Shown: positions 10,194 through 19,582 of the stretch, piece after piece
How the letters are laid out: every line of letters begins with the position of its first letter
Position numbering within the stretch: position 1 is the first letter of the stretch
DNA from: Palleronia caenipelagi
Lineage (GTDB): Bacteria > Pseudomonadota > Alphaproteobacteria > Rhodobacterales > Rhodobacteraceae
Assembly (NCBI RefSeq): GCF_007004065.1
Contig: NZ_VFSV01000010.1
Location: 1-64,000, forward strand
Direction: 5' to 3'
DNA length: 64,000 bases
The notes under the pieces: model-generated
What the model was told of the DNA's origin: nothing
Database searches by the model: none
What the model saw: the letters and a program-made list of their open reading frames with translations, nothing else
Position numbers and translations under genes: made by a program

Positions 10194-10424
10194 GGTCAGC
10201 AGACGGTCTTGCTCGGTGATAACAGCATCGAAAGACTGGTTTTTCTCCTCCAGATATGGGTCGATGTGCGAATTGCGTTTCGATGACCCTTGCTAACCTT
10301 GCGCCCAGGTTCCGAATGTGCGCGGCGCGACCAAAATTTGACTTTGCGTGCCACGGGGGTCTTGCTATCGTTTGAATTCTGTCGCCGTCAGGCGTGCAGG
10401 GTTTGCCATTCGGGGGAGGGGTGA

Positions 10425-11429
10425 GTGGCGAGAAACTATCACAGGGCGAGTGTCCTGAACGGCGTTCGCGAAGTTGCGAAATCCGTCGGACAGAATCCGA
10501 TGACGGCGATGCACGTGGCGAATATTGATCCCGCTGCGTTTTTTTCGCCGGATGAATTGATCGACTTCAACAAGGTCAATGTCCTGTTCGAACACTGTGC
10601 TGAGGCGTGGGATCTGCCCGATTTTGGCCTGCGGATTGCGCCGTTCCAGCAGATTGATGTTCTGGGCCCGATCTCTCTGGTGACGAAGATCGAGAAGGAC
10701 GTGCGCTCGGCTCTCGCGGCGATCATGCATAATCTGTTTATCCAGAGTGATATGGTGTCGGCGGTGATCGTCGAGACCGGTGATCTGGCCGAGTTGTCCG
10801 TCGAACTGAAAGACATGAGCGGTCCCACCGTCCAATATATTCTGCTTGCGCTCGCTGTCGCGCAAAACGTCCTCGAAGATACCGCACGCGCGCCGATCGA
10901 GCTTTGTCAGGTCAGCCTGCGATCCGATGACAAGCGCTTGCGGCAACTGGTTGGAGCCTACTTCCGCTGCCCGGTTCAGCTCTCCGCCGAGCGCAATGCG
11001 ATATTTTTCGAGCGGGCGATTCTCGACCGGAAACTGGAAGGGGGCGATCTCGCCTATCGGCCCATCGTCGAGCGCTACCTTTCTACCGCTCAGCATGAGG
11101 CGGTTGGGCGTTTCAGCGATTCCGTACGCAAGGAAATCGCACGGCAGATGGAACTGGGGCACTGCACTCTGGAAAATGTCGCGCGTAGCCTGCGCATGGA
11201 GTCCCGGAGCTTGCAGCGGCGGTTATCGGGCGAAAACCTGTCCTTCCGCGATCTCGTCGATGACTGGCGCAAGACGCGGGCTGCGAAGCTGTTGAGCCAG
11301 ACGAACCTGCCCCTGTCTGAGATTTCGCTGGCACTGGGATACGCAGATCAGAGCATTTTCAGCCGGGCGTTCCAGCGGTGGCATGGGCAGCGCCCCTTGG
11401 CTTATCGCAAGGCCAGCCTCTCGCGCTGA
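10425..11429 (+). CDS. AraC-family transcriptional regulator
   Basis: A 334-residue regulator with an N-terminal effector domain of the arabinose-binding-like type (PF12625-like, as in OruR/VirF-type regulators) and a C-terminal pair of helix-turn-helices (about residues 230-330; second HTH in LPLSEISLALGYADQSIFSRAFQRW). GTG start with ggggaggggtga in front. It lies between the divergent cupin gene and the downstream acyl-CoA dehydrogenase operon and is the obvious candidate to control one or both. The ligand is unknown. Confidence 0.9.
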   Translation: MARNYHRASVLNGVREVAKSVGQNPMTAMHVANIDPAAFFSPDELIDFNKVNVLFEHCAEAWDLPDFGLRIAPFQQIDVLGPISLVTKIEKDVRSALAAIMHNLFIQSDMVSAVIVETGDLAELSVELKDMSGPTVQYILLALAVAQNVLEDTARAPIELCQVSLRSDDKRLRQLVGAYFRCPVQLSAERNAIFFERAILDRKLEGGDLAYRPIVERYLSTAQHEAVGRFSDSVRKEIARQMELGHCTLENVARSLRMESRSLQRRLSGENLSFRDLVDDWRKTRAAKLLSQTNLPLSEISLALGYADQSIFSRAFQRWHGQRPLAYRKASLSR

Positions 11430-11585
11430 CGTTTTGCGACAGTGGTGCGCTATGCCGCCGGGTTCCCGTATTGCTTCAGACCGTGACGGGTCGTCATTGT
11501 CATGCAAAGCCAAATTCGGATCACAAAGAACCAAAACTTTTTAGCGGAAGCGAAACATGATGGACTCAACCTAGGAGGAGTTCAC

Positions 11586-12776
11586 ATGCTTGATTATTCG
11601 CGTCTTATAATCGATCCCATTGATTTTTACAAACTGGCCGACACGCTACCATCCGAAGATCAGGCCCTGCTGGCGGAGCTCCGGGAATACTTGCAGGCGG
11701 AAGTCACGCCGGTGATCAGCGACTATTGGAACCGGGCGGCATTCCCCCACGACCTCCTGCCCGGCCTCGCCAAACTCCGGATCATGGGGGTGAATTATAA
11801 GGGATACGGGTTCCGCGAGCGTACCAATTTGCTCAACGGTTTCATTGCTCTGGAACTGGCTCGGGTCGACCCGTCGATGGCGATCTTTGCCGGGGTTCAG
11901 GGCGGGCTGTCGGCGGGTTCGATTTATGTCTGCGGTTCCGAGGAGCAAAAGCAGCGCTGGTTGCCGGGCATGGCGGCGCTGGAAAAGATTGGCTCGTTTT
12001 GCCTTACAGAACCCGAGGTGGGCTCTGGTGCGGCGGGCGGGCTCCTGACCACCTGCCGCCGCGAGGGCGACGAATGGGTGCTCAACGGCGCAAAGCGCTG
12101 GATCGGCAACGGAACCTGGGCCGATCTGCATGTGGTGTGGGCGCGTGATGAGGACGACAATCAGGTCAAAGGCTTCGTCGTCGAGAAAGGAAAACCCGGA
12201 TTCTCCGCCACCAAGATCGAGGACAAGATGGCGCTGCGCGTGGTGCAGAATGCCGATATCGTTCTCAAGGATGTGCGGGTTCCCCATGAGAACAAGCTTG
12301 AGCACGCCAACAGCTTTGCCGACACGGCGAAGGTTCTGATGATGACCCGCGCCCATGTAGCGTGGCTCGCCACCGGCTGCGGCCTCGGCGCTTATGAGCA
12401 TGCGCTGGCCTACGCGAAAAAGCGCGAGCAGTTCGGACGACCCATTGGGGGGTTCCAGCTGGTGCAGGATCTCCTGTTCCGGATGGTCTCGGGCGTCACC
12501 TCATCGATGACCCTGTGCCACCGCCTGTCCCAGCTTCAGGACGAAGGCATCATGACAGACTCGCAGGCATCGCTGGCCAAAGCCCACACAACGGTGTCCG
12601 CCCGAGTGACGGTGGGTTACGCCCGTGAACTTCTGGGCGGCAACGGCATTGTTCTCAGTGAGCAGGTCGGCCGCTTCGTGGCCGATGCGGAGGCCATCTA
12701 CTCCTATGAAGGCACCCGCGAAATGAACAGCCTGATCGTCGGCAAAGCGCTGACAGGTCAGAGCGCCTTTGTTTGA
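11586..12776 (+). CDS. Acyl-CoA dehydrogenase family protein (glutaryl-CoA dehydrogenase-like)
   Basis: A 396-residue flavoprotein that would desaturate an acyl-CoA at the alpha-beta position and feed electrons to ETF. The FAD/substrate signature CLTEPEVGSGA and the C-terminal AIYSYEGTREMN are clear; the Glu of YEGT is the catalytic base in glutaryl-CoA-dehydrogenase-type members. The ATG at 11586 follows ctaggaggagttcac, a near-perfect ribosome site; an ATG 84 bases upstream is in frame but unlikely. It is followed after 12 bases by the SDR gene. Exact chain preference cannot be assigned. Confidence 0.9.
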   Translation: MLDYSRLIIDPIDFYKLADTLPSEDQALLAELREYLQAEVTPVISDYWNRAAFPHDLLPGLAKLRIMGVNYKGYGFRERTNLLNGFIALELARVDPSMAIFAGVQGGLSAGSIYVCGSEEQKQRWLPGMAALEKIGSFCLTEPEVGSGAAGGLLTTCRREGDEWVLNGAKRWIGNGTWADLHVVWARDEDDNQVKGFVVEKGKPGFSATKIEDKMALRVVQNADIVLKDVRVPHENKLEHANSFADTAKVLMMTRAHVAWLATGCGLGAYEHALAYAKKREQFGRPIGGFQLVQDLLFRMVSGVTSSMTLCHRLSQLQDEGIMTDSQASLAKAHTTVSARVTVGYARELLGGNGIVLSEQVGRFVADAEAIYSYEGTREMNSLIVGKALTGQSAFV

Positions 12777-12788
12777 GAGGACAGATCA

Positions 12789-13565
12789 ATGAAAGCAAGT
12801 TTTGACTATTCCGGCGCCAATGTCTTTGTCTCCGGCGGGACCAGCGGCATCAATCTCGGCATCGCCAAGGCGTTCGCCGCGCGGGGTGCCCGCATCGGCG
12901 TCGCCAGCCGCAAGCAGGATAAGGTGGATGCCGCTGTCGCACAGCTTGGCAGTGATGCCGGGTCGGCGCTGGGCTATACCTTTGACGTGCGCGATCCCGA
13001 GGGGGTACAAACCGCGATCAGCGCCTATGCCGAAGAGGTTGGCGAGATCGATGTGCTGATCTCCGGCGCCGCAGGGAACTTCCCGGCTTTGGCCAAGGAT
13101 ATCAGCAATAACGGCTTCAAATCCGTGATCGATATCGACCTCCTGGGCACCTGGCACGTGATGAAGGCTGCCTATCCCCACATGCGCCGTCCCGGCGGCA
13201 GCATCATCAATGTCTCCGCCCCGCAGGCCGCCATCCCCATGGCCCTGCAAACCCATGTCTGCGCCGCCAAGGCGGGTGTGGATATGGTGACCCGCTGTCT
13301 GGCCATCGAATGGGGCCCCGAGGGGCTGCGGGTGAACGGCGTGATCCCGGGTCCGATCGACGGGACCGAGGGCATGGACCGGCTCGCCACAACCGAGGAG
13401 GCCCGGCAGAAGATCGAGAAATCCGTGCCTCTGAACCGGATGGGTGTGCCTGATGACGTGGCCCAGACCTGCCTCTACCTTGCCTCCGATGCGGCCTCCT
13501 ATGTCAGCGGAGCCATTGTGCCTGCTGATGGCGGCTGGATGCAAAACGGCGCGCGGATGGCATAA
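12789..13565 (+). CDS. SDR oxidoreductase, 2,4-dienoyl-CoA reductase-like
   Basis: A 258-residue short-chain dehydrogenase. The nucleotide motif is SGGTSGINLGIA near residues 16-27 and the NNAG equivalent is SGAAGN. The catalytic Lys is kept (THVCAAKAGVDMVTR), but the Tyr four positions before it is Val. Loss of this Tyr together with the AxEWGPEGLRVN(G)(V)IPGPI pattern is characteristic of the 2,4-dienoyl-CoA reductase branch of SDRs rather than of classical alcohol dehydrogenases. It is co-transcribed with the acyl-CoA dehydrogenase, which fits a role in degrading unsaturated or branched acyl-CoAs. A terminator follows. Confidence 0.88.
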   Translation: MKASFDYSGANVFVSGGTSGINLGIAKAFAARGARIGVASRKQDKVDAAVAQLGSDAGSALGYTFDVRDPEGVQTAISAYAEEVGEIDVLISGAAGNFPALAKDISNNGFKSVIDIDLLGTWHVMKAAYPHMRRPGGSIINVSAPQAAIPMALQTHVCAAKAGVDMVTRCLAIEWGPEGLRVNGVIPGPIDGTEGMDRLATTEEARQKIEKSVPLNRMGVPDDVAQTCLYLASDAASYVSGAIVPADGGWMQNGARMA

Positions 13566-13588
13566 ACTCCGCCGCATTAGATGACTGG

Positions 13589-13615
13589 AAAGCCCCCAAT
13601 TTTTGGGGGCTTTTT
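13589..13615 (+). terminator. Rho-independent terminator after the acyl-CoA dehydrogenase/SDR pair
   Basis: AAAGCCCCC, a short AT loop, GGGGGCTTTTT. A textbook terminator that separates the acd-SDR operon from the downstream ligase gene. Confidence 0.93.
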
Positions 13616-13848
13616 CATATCCGCAGCCGGGAGAGCTGCAGGAGCGGCCGCCCTTTAACGCGGCGTCACATGGTGCCACTGTCGTTCAAAGTCAAAATCC
13701 GGGCACTTCAACACAAACTACGTCGGAACATTTAGGCGAAACTGGACTTGTTTACGCAACCGGGCCGGGTTTTTATGGGTCCGCCGGATCGCGTTTGGGG
13801 CGAAACGCCCGCCAAACTAAAACGCTTTTTTCCCGCTGGGAGGATAAA

Positions 13849-15483
13849 ATGAACAAGATTTATACCACCGATATGAGCCGGAGCGCCGAAGAGGTCTCCG
13901 CTGGATATTCTTCGGTTGCTGAACTGTTCCGTGAAGCTGTGAAGAAGAACGGCGACAAGGTCATGTTCGAGTGCTTCGGCACGTCGATGACCTATGATGA
14001 GGTCGATGAGGCCGCCGACAGCTTTGCGGCATGGCTCCAGCAGGATCTGGGCGTGGTCAAAGGCGACCGCATCGCGCTTATGTGTCCGAATGTCTTCGCC
14101 TTCCCCATCGCCATGCACGGGATCATCCGGGCTGGCGGTTGTCAGGTGAACGTCAATCCGCTCTACACGCCGCGCGAGATGGCGCATCAGCTTAACGATT
14201 CCGGGGCAGAGACCATCGTGATCTTTGGTGGCTCCACACCGGTTCTGGCCGAGGTTCTGGCCGAGACGCCGGTCAAGAACGTTGTCACCGTCGATTTGGC
14301 TGATGGCACGGATCTTAGCATCCCGTCTCCTGCCGTGGACACGCGTCTCAAAAACTACACCCGTTTTGCCGATGCGCTGAAGAAAGGCCAGTCGCTCCCG
14401 TTCGAGCCCGTGCGGTTAACCGGTGATGATCTTCTGTTTCTGCAATATACCGGCGGGACCACCGGCCCGTCGAAGGGCGCGACGCTCAGCCACAGCAACC
14501 TCGTTGCGAACACCGCGCAGTTTAAATCCTCCCTCGCCGAAGCCTGCGTTGAGGGGGAGGAAGTGCTGGTTCTGGCACTGCCGCTCTACCACATCTTCGG
14601 TCTGATGGTCATGCTGACCTACTCAACCATCGGCGCCCGCATGGTCCTGATCCCCAACCCCCGCGACATGGACGGCTTCATCGATGCCATCAAGGATGCG
14701 GGTCTGACGGTGTTGCCGGGCGTGAATACCATGTTCCAAGGCCTCTCGGCACATTCGCGGATCAAAGAGGTGGACCTGTCCAATTACAAACTGGCCGTTG
14801 GCGGTGGCGCTGCGGTGATCGAAGACACGTCCAATCGCTGGAAGGCGCTTACCGGCCATCACATCAAAGAGGCCTACGGCATGTCTGAGACATCGCCCGC
14901 CGTAAGCCTGACGCCCGTCCATGAACCGACCTTTACCGGCACCTGTGGCAAACTTTGCGCCGGGACCGAAGTGCGGCTGCTCGACGATGACGGCAATGAT
15001 GTGCCCCTTGGGGAGGCTGGTGAACTGGCGATCCGTGGTCCGCAGGTCATGAGCGGTTATTGGCAGAAAGACGAGGCCAACGCCAAGTCCTTTACCCCGG
15101 ACGGGTTCTTCCTGACCGGCGACGTGGCGGTGATCAGCGAAAATGGTTATATCAAGATCGTAGATCGCAAGAAGGACATGGTGATTGTCTCCGGCTTCAA
15201 CGTGTATCCCAACGAGATCGAAGCAACCGTAACCGCCTGCGATGGTGTCGCCGAATGCGCTTGCATCGGGGTGCCCGATGCGAAATCCGGCGAAGCCTTG
15301 CGGGTTTACGCGGTCAAGGAGGCAGGGGCCGACCTGACTGCGGAGCAGGTGACCAATCACTGCCGCAACGAGCTGACCGGCTATAAGGTGCCGCGCCAGA
15401 TCGTCTTTGTGGACGAGCTGCCTAAGTCCAACGTTGGTAAGATATTGCGCCGCGAACTGCGCGACATGGCGCTGAAGTCCTGA
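13849..15483 (+). CDS. fadD: Long-chain acyl-CoA ligase (AMP-forming)
   Basis: A 544-residue acyl-adenylate-forming enzyme that activates a carboxylic acid to its CoA thioester. The phosphate-binding loop YTGGTTGPSKG is at residues 200-210; YGMSETSP, the TGD motif (FFLTGDVAV) and the C-terminal DRKKDMVIVSGFNVYP and LPKSNVGKILRREL with the catalytic Lys are all present. ATG at 13849 follows gggaggataaa. The 235-base gap after the terminator should hold its own promoter. FadD-like by motif layout; other medium-chain or aryl acids are possible substrates. It probably supplies substrate for the acyl-CoA dehydrogenase/SDR pair. Confidence 0.9.
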   Translation: MNKIYTTDMSRSAEEVSAGYSSVAELFREAVKKNGDKVMFECFGTSMTYDEVDEAADSFAAWLQQDLGVVKGDRIALMCPNVFAFPIAMHGIIRAGGCQVNVNPLYTPREMAHQLNDSGAETIVIFGGSTPVLAEVLAETPVKNVVTVDLADGTDLSIPSPAVDTRLKNYTRFADALKKGQSLPFEPVRLTGDDLLFLQYTGGTTGPSKGATLSHSNLVANTAQFKSSLAEACVEGEEVLVLALPLYHIFGLMVMLTYSTIGARMVLIPNPRDMDGFIDAIKDAGLTVLPGVNTMFQGLSAHSRIKEVDLSNYKLAVGGGAAVIEDTSNRWKALTGHHIKEAYGMSETSPAVSLTPVHEPTFTGTCGKLCAGTEVRLLDDDGNDVPLGEAGELAIRGPQVMSGYWQKDEANAKSFTPDGFFLTGDVAVISENGYIKIVDRKKDMVIVSGFNVYPNEIEATVTACDGVAECACIGVPDAKSGEALRVYAVKEAGADLTAEQVTNHCRNELTGYKVPRQIVFVDELPKSNVGKILRRELRDMALKS

Positions 15484-15512
15484 ACCAACGGCTGCTGCCA
15501 GACGGAAACCCA

Positions 15513-15550
15513 GAAAGGGCGGGATCACAATCTCGCCCTTTCCGCTTTTG
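15513..15550 (+). terminator. Rho-independent terminator after fadD
   Basis: GAAAGGGCG and CGCCCTTTC pair around an AT-containing loop, followed by cgctttt. Confidence 0.85.
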
Positions 15551-15647
15551 TGAGGGCAGATCACCCCAGTACCAAAGCCAGACGGGCCGTCTTGCCCTTG
15601 ACAGCAACCCGTGCCAAGGCGGCTGAGATTGCAAGAGGAACCCAGCC

Positions 15648-16520
15648 ATGCCGACCTATACCGCCCTGACCCTCGTTCCAGATGAACAGAACGCCAAGGA
15701 CCTCGGCGATGCGATGGAGCGGCTGGATCCGGAACCCACGGGCGTCGGCGTGTTCGAGATGGAAGACGGGTCAGGCCTTTGGGAGGTTGGGGCCTATTTC
15801 GTTGAGGCGCCCGATCAGGCCGGGCTCGCCCTCTTGGCCACCGCCTTCTCGGCGCAAGGCTTTACCATCAGCGAATTGCCGGAGATTGACTGGGTGGCCA
15901 AGGTACGCCGCGAACTTGCGCCGGTGGAGGCCGGGCGGTTCTGGCTCTATGGCAGTCACGACGCGGAGAATGTGCCCGAGGGCGTGGTGCCGCTGCTCGT
16001 GGACGCTGCCATGGCCTTTGGTACAGGGCATCACGGCACGACCAAGGGCTGCCTCGTGGCCTTTGATGCCTTGCTGAACGCAGGCACCGGGATCGAGCGG
16101 GTGGCCGATATCGGCTGCGGCACTGCGGTTCTGGCGATGGCGGCGGCCAAGGAGCTGCCGGTCGTGCCGCTGGCCTCAGATATTGACGCGGTGGCGGTCG
16201 AGGTGGCGGAGGCCAATGTGCAGGCCAATGGGCTCGAGGGGCGTGTGCGGTGCCTGGAGGCGACGGGGTTTGACCACCCGGACCTGACGGGGGCAGGTCC
16301 TTTCGATTTGGTCTTTGCCAACATTCTCAAGGGGCCGCTGATCGCGCTGGCCCCTGATATGGCGGTCAATGTGGCGCCCGGTGGCCATGCGATCCTGTCG
16401 GGTATCCTGAATCCTCAGGCCAATGAGGTGGTCGCGGTCTATGACGGCGCCGGGTTCGATCTGGTCGAGCGGCTGGAACTCGGAGACTGGACGACCCTGA
16501 CCCTGAAACGGCGCGGTTAG
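15648..16520 (+). CDS. prmA: Ribosomal protein L11 methyltransferase
   Basis: A 290-residue SAM-dependent methyltransferase that trimethylates ribosomal protein L11. The SAM-binding motif I (VADIGCGTAVLAMAAA) begins near residue 150; the post-motif DIDAVAVEVAEANV and the FANILKGPL (PrmA-type NILA) follow. The preceding AFGTGHHGTTKGCL is the family signature. Length is close to the usual 290-300. It lies upstream of ruvC in the same direction with its own gap, so it may or may not be co-transcribed with it. Confidence 0.93.
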   Translation: MPTYTALTLVPDEQNAKDLGDAMERLDPEPTGVGVFEMEDGSGLWEVGAYFVEAPDQAGLALLATAFSAQGFTISELPEIDWVAKVRRELAPVEAGRFWLYGSHDAENVPEGVVPLLVDAAMAFGTGHHGTTKGCLVAFDALLNAGTGIERVADIGCGTAVLAMAAAKELPVVPLASDIDAVAVEVAEANVQANGLEGRVRCLEATGFDHPDLTGAGPFDLVFANILKGPLIALAPDMAVNVAPGGHAILSGILNPQANEVVAVYDGAGFDLVERLELGDWTTLTLKRRG

Positions 16521-16589
16521 GGCAGGTTCCGCTTGGCCCATGTTCTCGGTTCGTGCTAGCGTGGCGCAAAGAACCGGAGGCAGGTCAGA

Positions 16590-17087
16590 ATGATGCGCGT
16601 TTTTGGGATCGACCCCGGGCTGAGGAGCCTTGGGTGGGGGGTTATCGATGTAGACGGCGCGCGGCTCTCCCATGTGGGCAACGGGCAGTGCCAGTCCGGC
16701 GATGGGACGCTGGCGGCGCGGCTTTTGCGGCTCCATGAGCAGCTGGTGGATTTGCTGACCCGGTATCAACCGGATCACGCTGCGATTGAGGTGACCTTTG
16801 TGAATCGGGACGGGGCCGGGACGCTGAAGCTCGGGCAGGCGCGGGGCGTGGCTCTGCTGGCGTTGGCGCAGACCGGCCTCGAGATCGGTGAATATGCCCC
16901 GAACGCGGTAAAGAAAACCGTGGTCGGCGTGGGCCACGCGGCCAAGCAACAGGTGGAGCACATGGTCAAACTGCAACTACCGGGGGCGATGCCGGTGGGG
17001 CCGGATGCGGCGGATGCGCTTGCGATTGCCCTGTGTCACGCGACGCATCTGTCGACACGGCGCAACCTTGTAGAGGTGGTGCGATGA
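16590..17087 (+). CDS. ruvC: Holliday junction resolvase RuvC
   Basis: A 165-residue endonuclease that cuts Holliday junctions as part of the RuvABC resolvasome. The four acidic catalytic residues align at D8 (GIDPG), E67 (AIEVTF), D139 and D142 (GPDAADAL). Two ATGs (16590 and 16593) are adjacent; GGAGG at 16576-16580 serves either. The stop overlaps the ruvA start (ATGA). I saw no clear alphaproteobacterial LexA box upstream. Confidence 0.96.
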   Translation: MMRVFGIDPGLRSLGWGVIDVDGARLSHVGNGQCQSGDGTLAARLLRLHEQLVDLLTRYQPDHAAIEVTFVNRDGAGTLKLGQARGVALLALAQTGLEIGEYAPNAVKKTVVGVGHAAKQQVEHMVKLQLPGAMPVGPDAADALAIALCHATHLSTRRNLVEVVR

Positions 17088-17770
17088 TCGGACGGCTGAC
17101 GGGGCGTGTGGGTTATATCGGCAGCGATCATGTTCTGATCGATGTGGGCGGCGTAGGCTATGTCGTCTACATTTCAGACCGGACCAGGGCGGGGTTGCCG
17201 GGGCCTGGAGAGGTGTGCTCTCTCTATACGGAGCTGCTGGTGCGAGAGGATCTGCTCCAGCTGTTCGGGTTCGCGTCCCTGTTGGAAAAGGAATGGCATC
17301 GCTTGTTGACGAGCGTTCAGGGGATCGGGGCGAAGGCATCGCTGGCGATCCTTGGAACGCTGGGTCCGGAGGGCGTGGGCCGGGCGATTGCACTGGGAGA
17401 TTCGACTGCGATCCGAGCGGCCCCGGGTGTTGGGCCAAAGATCGCGGCGCGGGTGGTCAATGAGCTGAAGGACAAAGCTCCGGCGGTGATGGCATTGGGC
17501 GTACAAGGCGGCGCGACATCCGCTCCGGCAGAGGTATCTGTGATGGACGTGCCCCCCCCCAGCTCTGGCGCGACTGCCCCGGCCCCGTCGCGCACTGCTC
17601 AGGACGGCCGCGCGGCGGCTCAGGCGGAGGCGCTGTCGGCGCTCAGCCATCTGGGCTATGGCCCGTCAGAGGCCGTGCAGGCGATCGCGGAGGCAGCGGA
17701 CGGCGATCCTGAGGCAGGGACAGAGGACCTGATCCGTGCGGCTCTGCGTTTGCTTGCGCCCAAGGGTTAA
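17084..17770 (+). CDS. ruvA: Holliday junction branch migration protein RuvA
   Basis: A 228-residue protein that binds the four-way junction and loads RuvB. The N-terminal OB fold starts [12 protein letters not shown]; the central helix-hairpin-helix pair includes [14 protein letters not shown] and [20 protein letters not shown]. The linker around residues 150-175 is Pro/Ala/Ser-rich, followed by the C-terminal RuvB-binding domain ([15 protein letters not shown]). The ATG at 17084 overlaps the ruvC stop by 4 bases, indicating translational coupling; the open frame reaches further upstream, but the family N-terminus fixes this start. Confidence 0.96.
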   Translation: MIGRLTGRVGYIGSDHVLIDVGGVGYVVYISDRTRAGLPGPGEVCSLYTELLVREDLLQLFGFASLLEKEWHRLLTSVQGIGAKASLAILGTLGPEGVGRAIALGDSTAIRAAPGVGPKIAARVVNELKDKAPAVMALGVQGGATSAPAEVSVMDVPPPSSGATAPAPSRTAQDGRAAAQAEALSALSHLGYGPSEAVQAIAEAADGDPEAGTEDLIRAALRLLAPKG

Positions 17771-17785
17771 GGGGAGGATACGACA

Positions 17786-18811
17786 GTGATCACACCCGAT
17801 CCCACCCTGCGCCCCCAGAGTCTCCCCGAGGATGAGGGGAATGCGCTGCGACCGCAGAGTCTAGATGCCTTTGTAGGTCAGGCCGAGGCACGGGCCAATC
17901 TGCGGGTTTTCATCGAGAGCGCCCGGATGCGCGGGAGGGCCATGGACCACACCCTGTTTCATGGGCCGCCGGGGCTGGGTAAGACGACGCTTTGCCAGAT
18001 CGTCGCGCGCGAATTGGGGGTGAATTTCCGCATGACGTCCGGGCCGGTGCTGGCCAAGGCCGGGGACCTGGCGGCGATCCTGACCAATCTCGAAGCGCGG
18101 GATGTCCTGTTTATCGACGAGATCCACCGCTTGAATCCGGTGGTGGAGGAAATCCTCTATCCCGCCATGGAGGATTTTGAGCTGGATCTGGTGATCGGCG
18201 AGGGTCCAGCGGCGCGGACGGTCCGAATTGAGCTCCAGCCCTTTACGCTGGTGGGGGCGACGACCCGGCTGGGGCTGTTGACGACGCCGCTCCGGGACCG
18301 CTTTGGCATCCCGATCCGGCTGCAATTCTACAATGTGGACGAGCTGACCGCGATCGTCGCGCGGGGCGCGTCAAAGCTGGGCGTCGAGGCCGAACCCGAG
18401 GGCACTCGCGAGATTGCAAAGCGCTCGCGGGGAACGCCCCGGATTGCCGGTCGGCTGCTGCGCCGGGTGGTCGATTTTGCTCTGGTTGAGGGGGATGGGC
18501 GTCTGACACGGGAGCTGGCTGACCGGGCGCTGACCCGCCTGGAAGTGGATGCGCTGGGGCTGGACGGCGCGGACCGGCGGTATCTTCGGCTGATCGCTGA
18601 GCACTATCAGGGCGGTCCCGTGGGGATCGAGACTATGTCGGCAGCGCTGTCCGAGAGCCGTGATGCTCTGGAAGAAGTAATCGAGCCCTACCTGTTGCAG
18701 CAAGGTCTGATCCAGCGGACACCGCGCGGCCGAATGCTGGCGCCGCGGGCCTGGAGCCATCTTGGGATGGCGCCCCCGACGGTGACCGGGGGCGACCTGT
18801 TCGATCTGTAA
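17786..18811 (+). CDS. ruvB: Holliday junction branch migration ATPase RuvB
   Basis: A 341-residue AAA+ motor that drives branch migration with RuvA. Walker A GPPGLGKT is at residues 60-67 and Walker B DEIH at 111-114; sensor [18 protein letters not shown] and the C-terminal winged helix ([12 protein letters not shown]) are present. GTG start at 17786 has ggggagga 7 bases upstream and lies 15 bases after ruvA. The gene ends 7 bases before the convergent unknown gene. Confidence 0.97.
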   Translation: MITPDPTLRPQSLPEDEGNALRPQSLDAFVGQAEARANLRVFIESARMRGRAMDHTLFHGPPGLGKTTLCQIVARELGVNFRMTSGPVLAKAGDLAAILTNLEARDVLFIDEIHRLNPVVEEILYPAMEDFELDLVIGEGPAARTVRIELQPFTLVGATTRLGLLTTPLRDRFGIPIRLQFYNVDELTAIVARGASKLGVEAEPEGTREIAKRSRGTPRIAGRLLRRVVDFALVEGDGRLTRELADRALTRLEVDALGLDGADRRYLRLIAEHYQGGPVGIETMSAALSESRDALEEVIEPYLLQQGLIQRTPRGRMLAPRAWSHLGMAPPTVTGGDLFDL

Positions 18812-18818
18812 TGGCGGT

Positions 18819-19559
18819 TCAGCCTGCGGGTTTCAGGCCCAGCAGCGCGTTGTCGAGTACGCCGTCGAGGCGGCCGATCCACTGTTGCAGCGCCTCCTCG
18901 GCACGGGCGCCGTCGATGTCGATGACGATCACGTCCCGCGAATTGGCGACCCGGAGCGAGAAGCCCGGACCGTAGACCGACTGGGAGACGACCTCCCGGC
19001 TCTCTTCATCGCCTGCATGAAACAGGGCGACGAACGGGTTCGAGACGCGTGCGGTCAGGCCCTGATCTTCGCTGAAGGCAGGGGAACGGACCGCGAGCAT
19101 GGTTTCGGCCTTGCGCTGCCGCGATCCCGCGTCCCCCAGTTCAGACGAGGTCATGAAGTCGGACAGATCGCTCAGCTCTTCGCGCAGGCGGTCGGAGACG
19201 GAGACGATGCCCGAGAGAGATGTCACCCAGGCGTCGAAATTGTCGAGCTGGGTGTAGTCTTCCATCAGGAAGTAGCGCAGCGCATTGGTGACCGGGAAAA
19301 GCCGCGAGCGGTCGGTGCCCGCCATGTCCAGCATCACCAGCTTGGCGATCCGGCGGTGGGCGCGGCTCATCAAAAGCAGGTTCGTGGTCAGAAACGCGGC
19401 GGCCAGAGGCTCTGCGGCAGCGCCCAGTTCCTCGGCATTACGCACCGCGAGAACCAGCTTGCCCAGATCCCTGATGGAGCGGCCCCGGGCGAAGGTGGCG
19501 TATTTGTCTTTTTCCTCGTCGATGAAGAACGGGATCGAATCGTATTTCGGATTGGCCAT
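18819..19559 (-). CDS. Uncharacterised 246-residue protein
   Basis: No family recognised with certainty; I believe similar proteins occur in other Rhodobacteraceae. No signal peptide or membrane segment is obvious. The middle (LTTNLLLMSRAHRRIAKLVMLDMAG) is helical and partly hydrophobic, followed by an acidic helical stretch with paired Leu/Glu (RLREELSDLSDFM). The C-terminal third (VANSRDVIVIDIDGARAEEAL) looks like an alpha-beta domain. Start at 19559 has aaagga 6 bases upstream. It lies 23 bases downstream of pheA on the same strand and is probably the third gene of the tyrA-pheA operon. The codon use resembles its neighbours, so it looks native. Confidence 0.8.
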   Translation of the reverse strand: MANPKYDSIPFFIDEEKDKYATFARGRSIRDLGKLVLAVRNAEELGAAAEPLAAAFLTTNLLLMSRAHRRIAKLVMLDMAGTDRSRLFPVTNALRYFLMEDYTQLDNFDAWVTSLSGIVSVSDRLREELSDLSDFMTSSELGDAGSRQRKAETMLAVRSPAFSEDQGLTARVSNPFVALFHAGDEESREVVSQSVYGPGFSLRVANSRDVIVIDIDGARAEEALQQWIGRLDGVLDNALLGLKPAG

Positions 19560-19582
19560 GGAGAGTCCTTTCGGAGCGCGGA

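Noticed and set aside
16521-16590. Possible LexA/SOS box before ruvC (gttc repeats in the leader)
   Set aside because: GTTC half-sites occur but at spacings of 3 and 12 bases, not the 7 expected for the alphaproteobacterial GTTC-N7-GTTC box.
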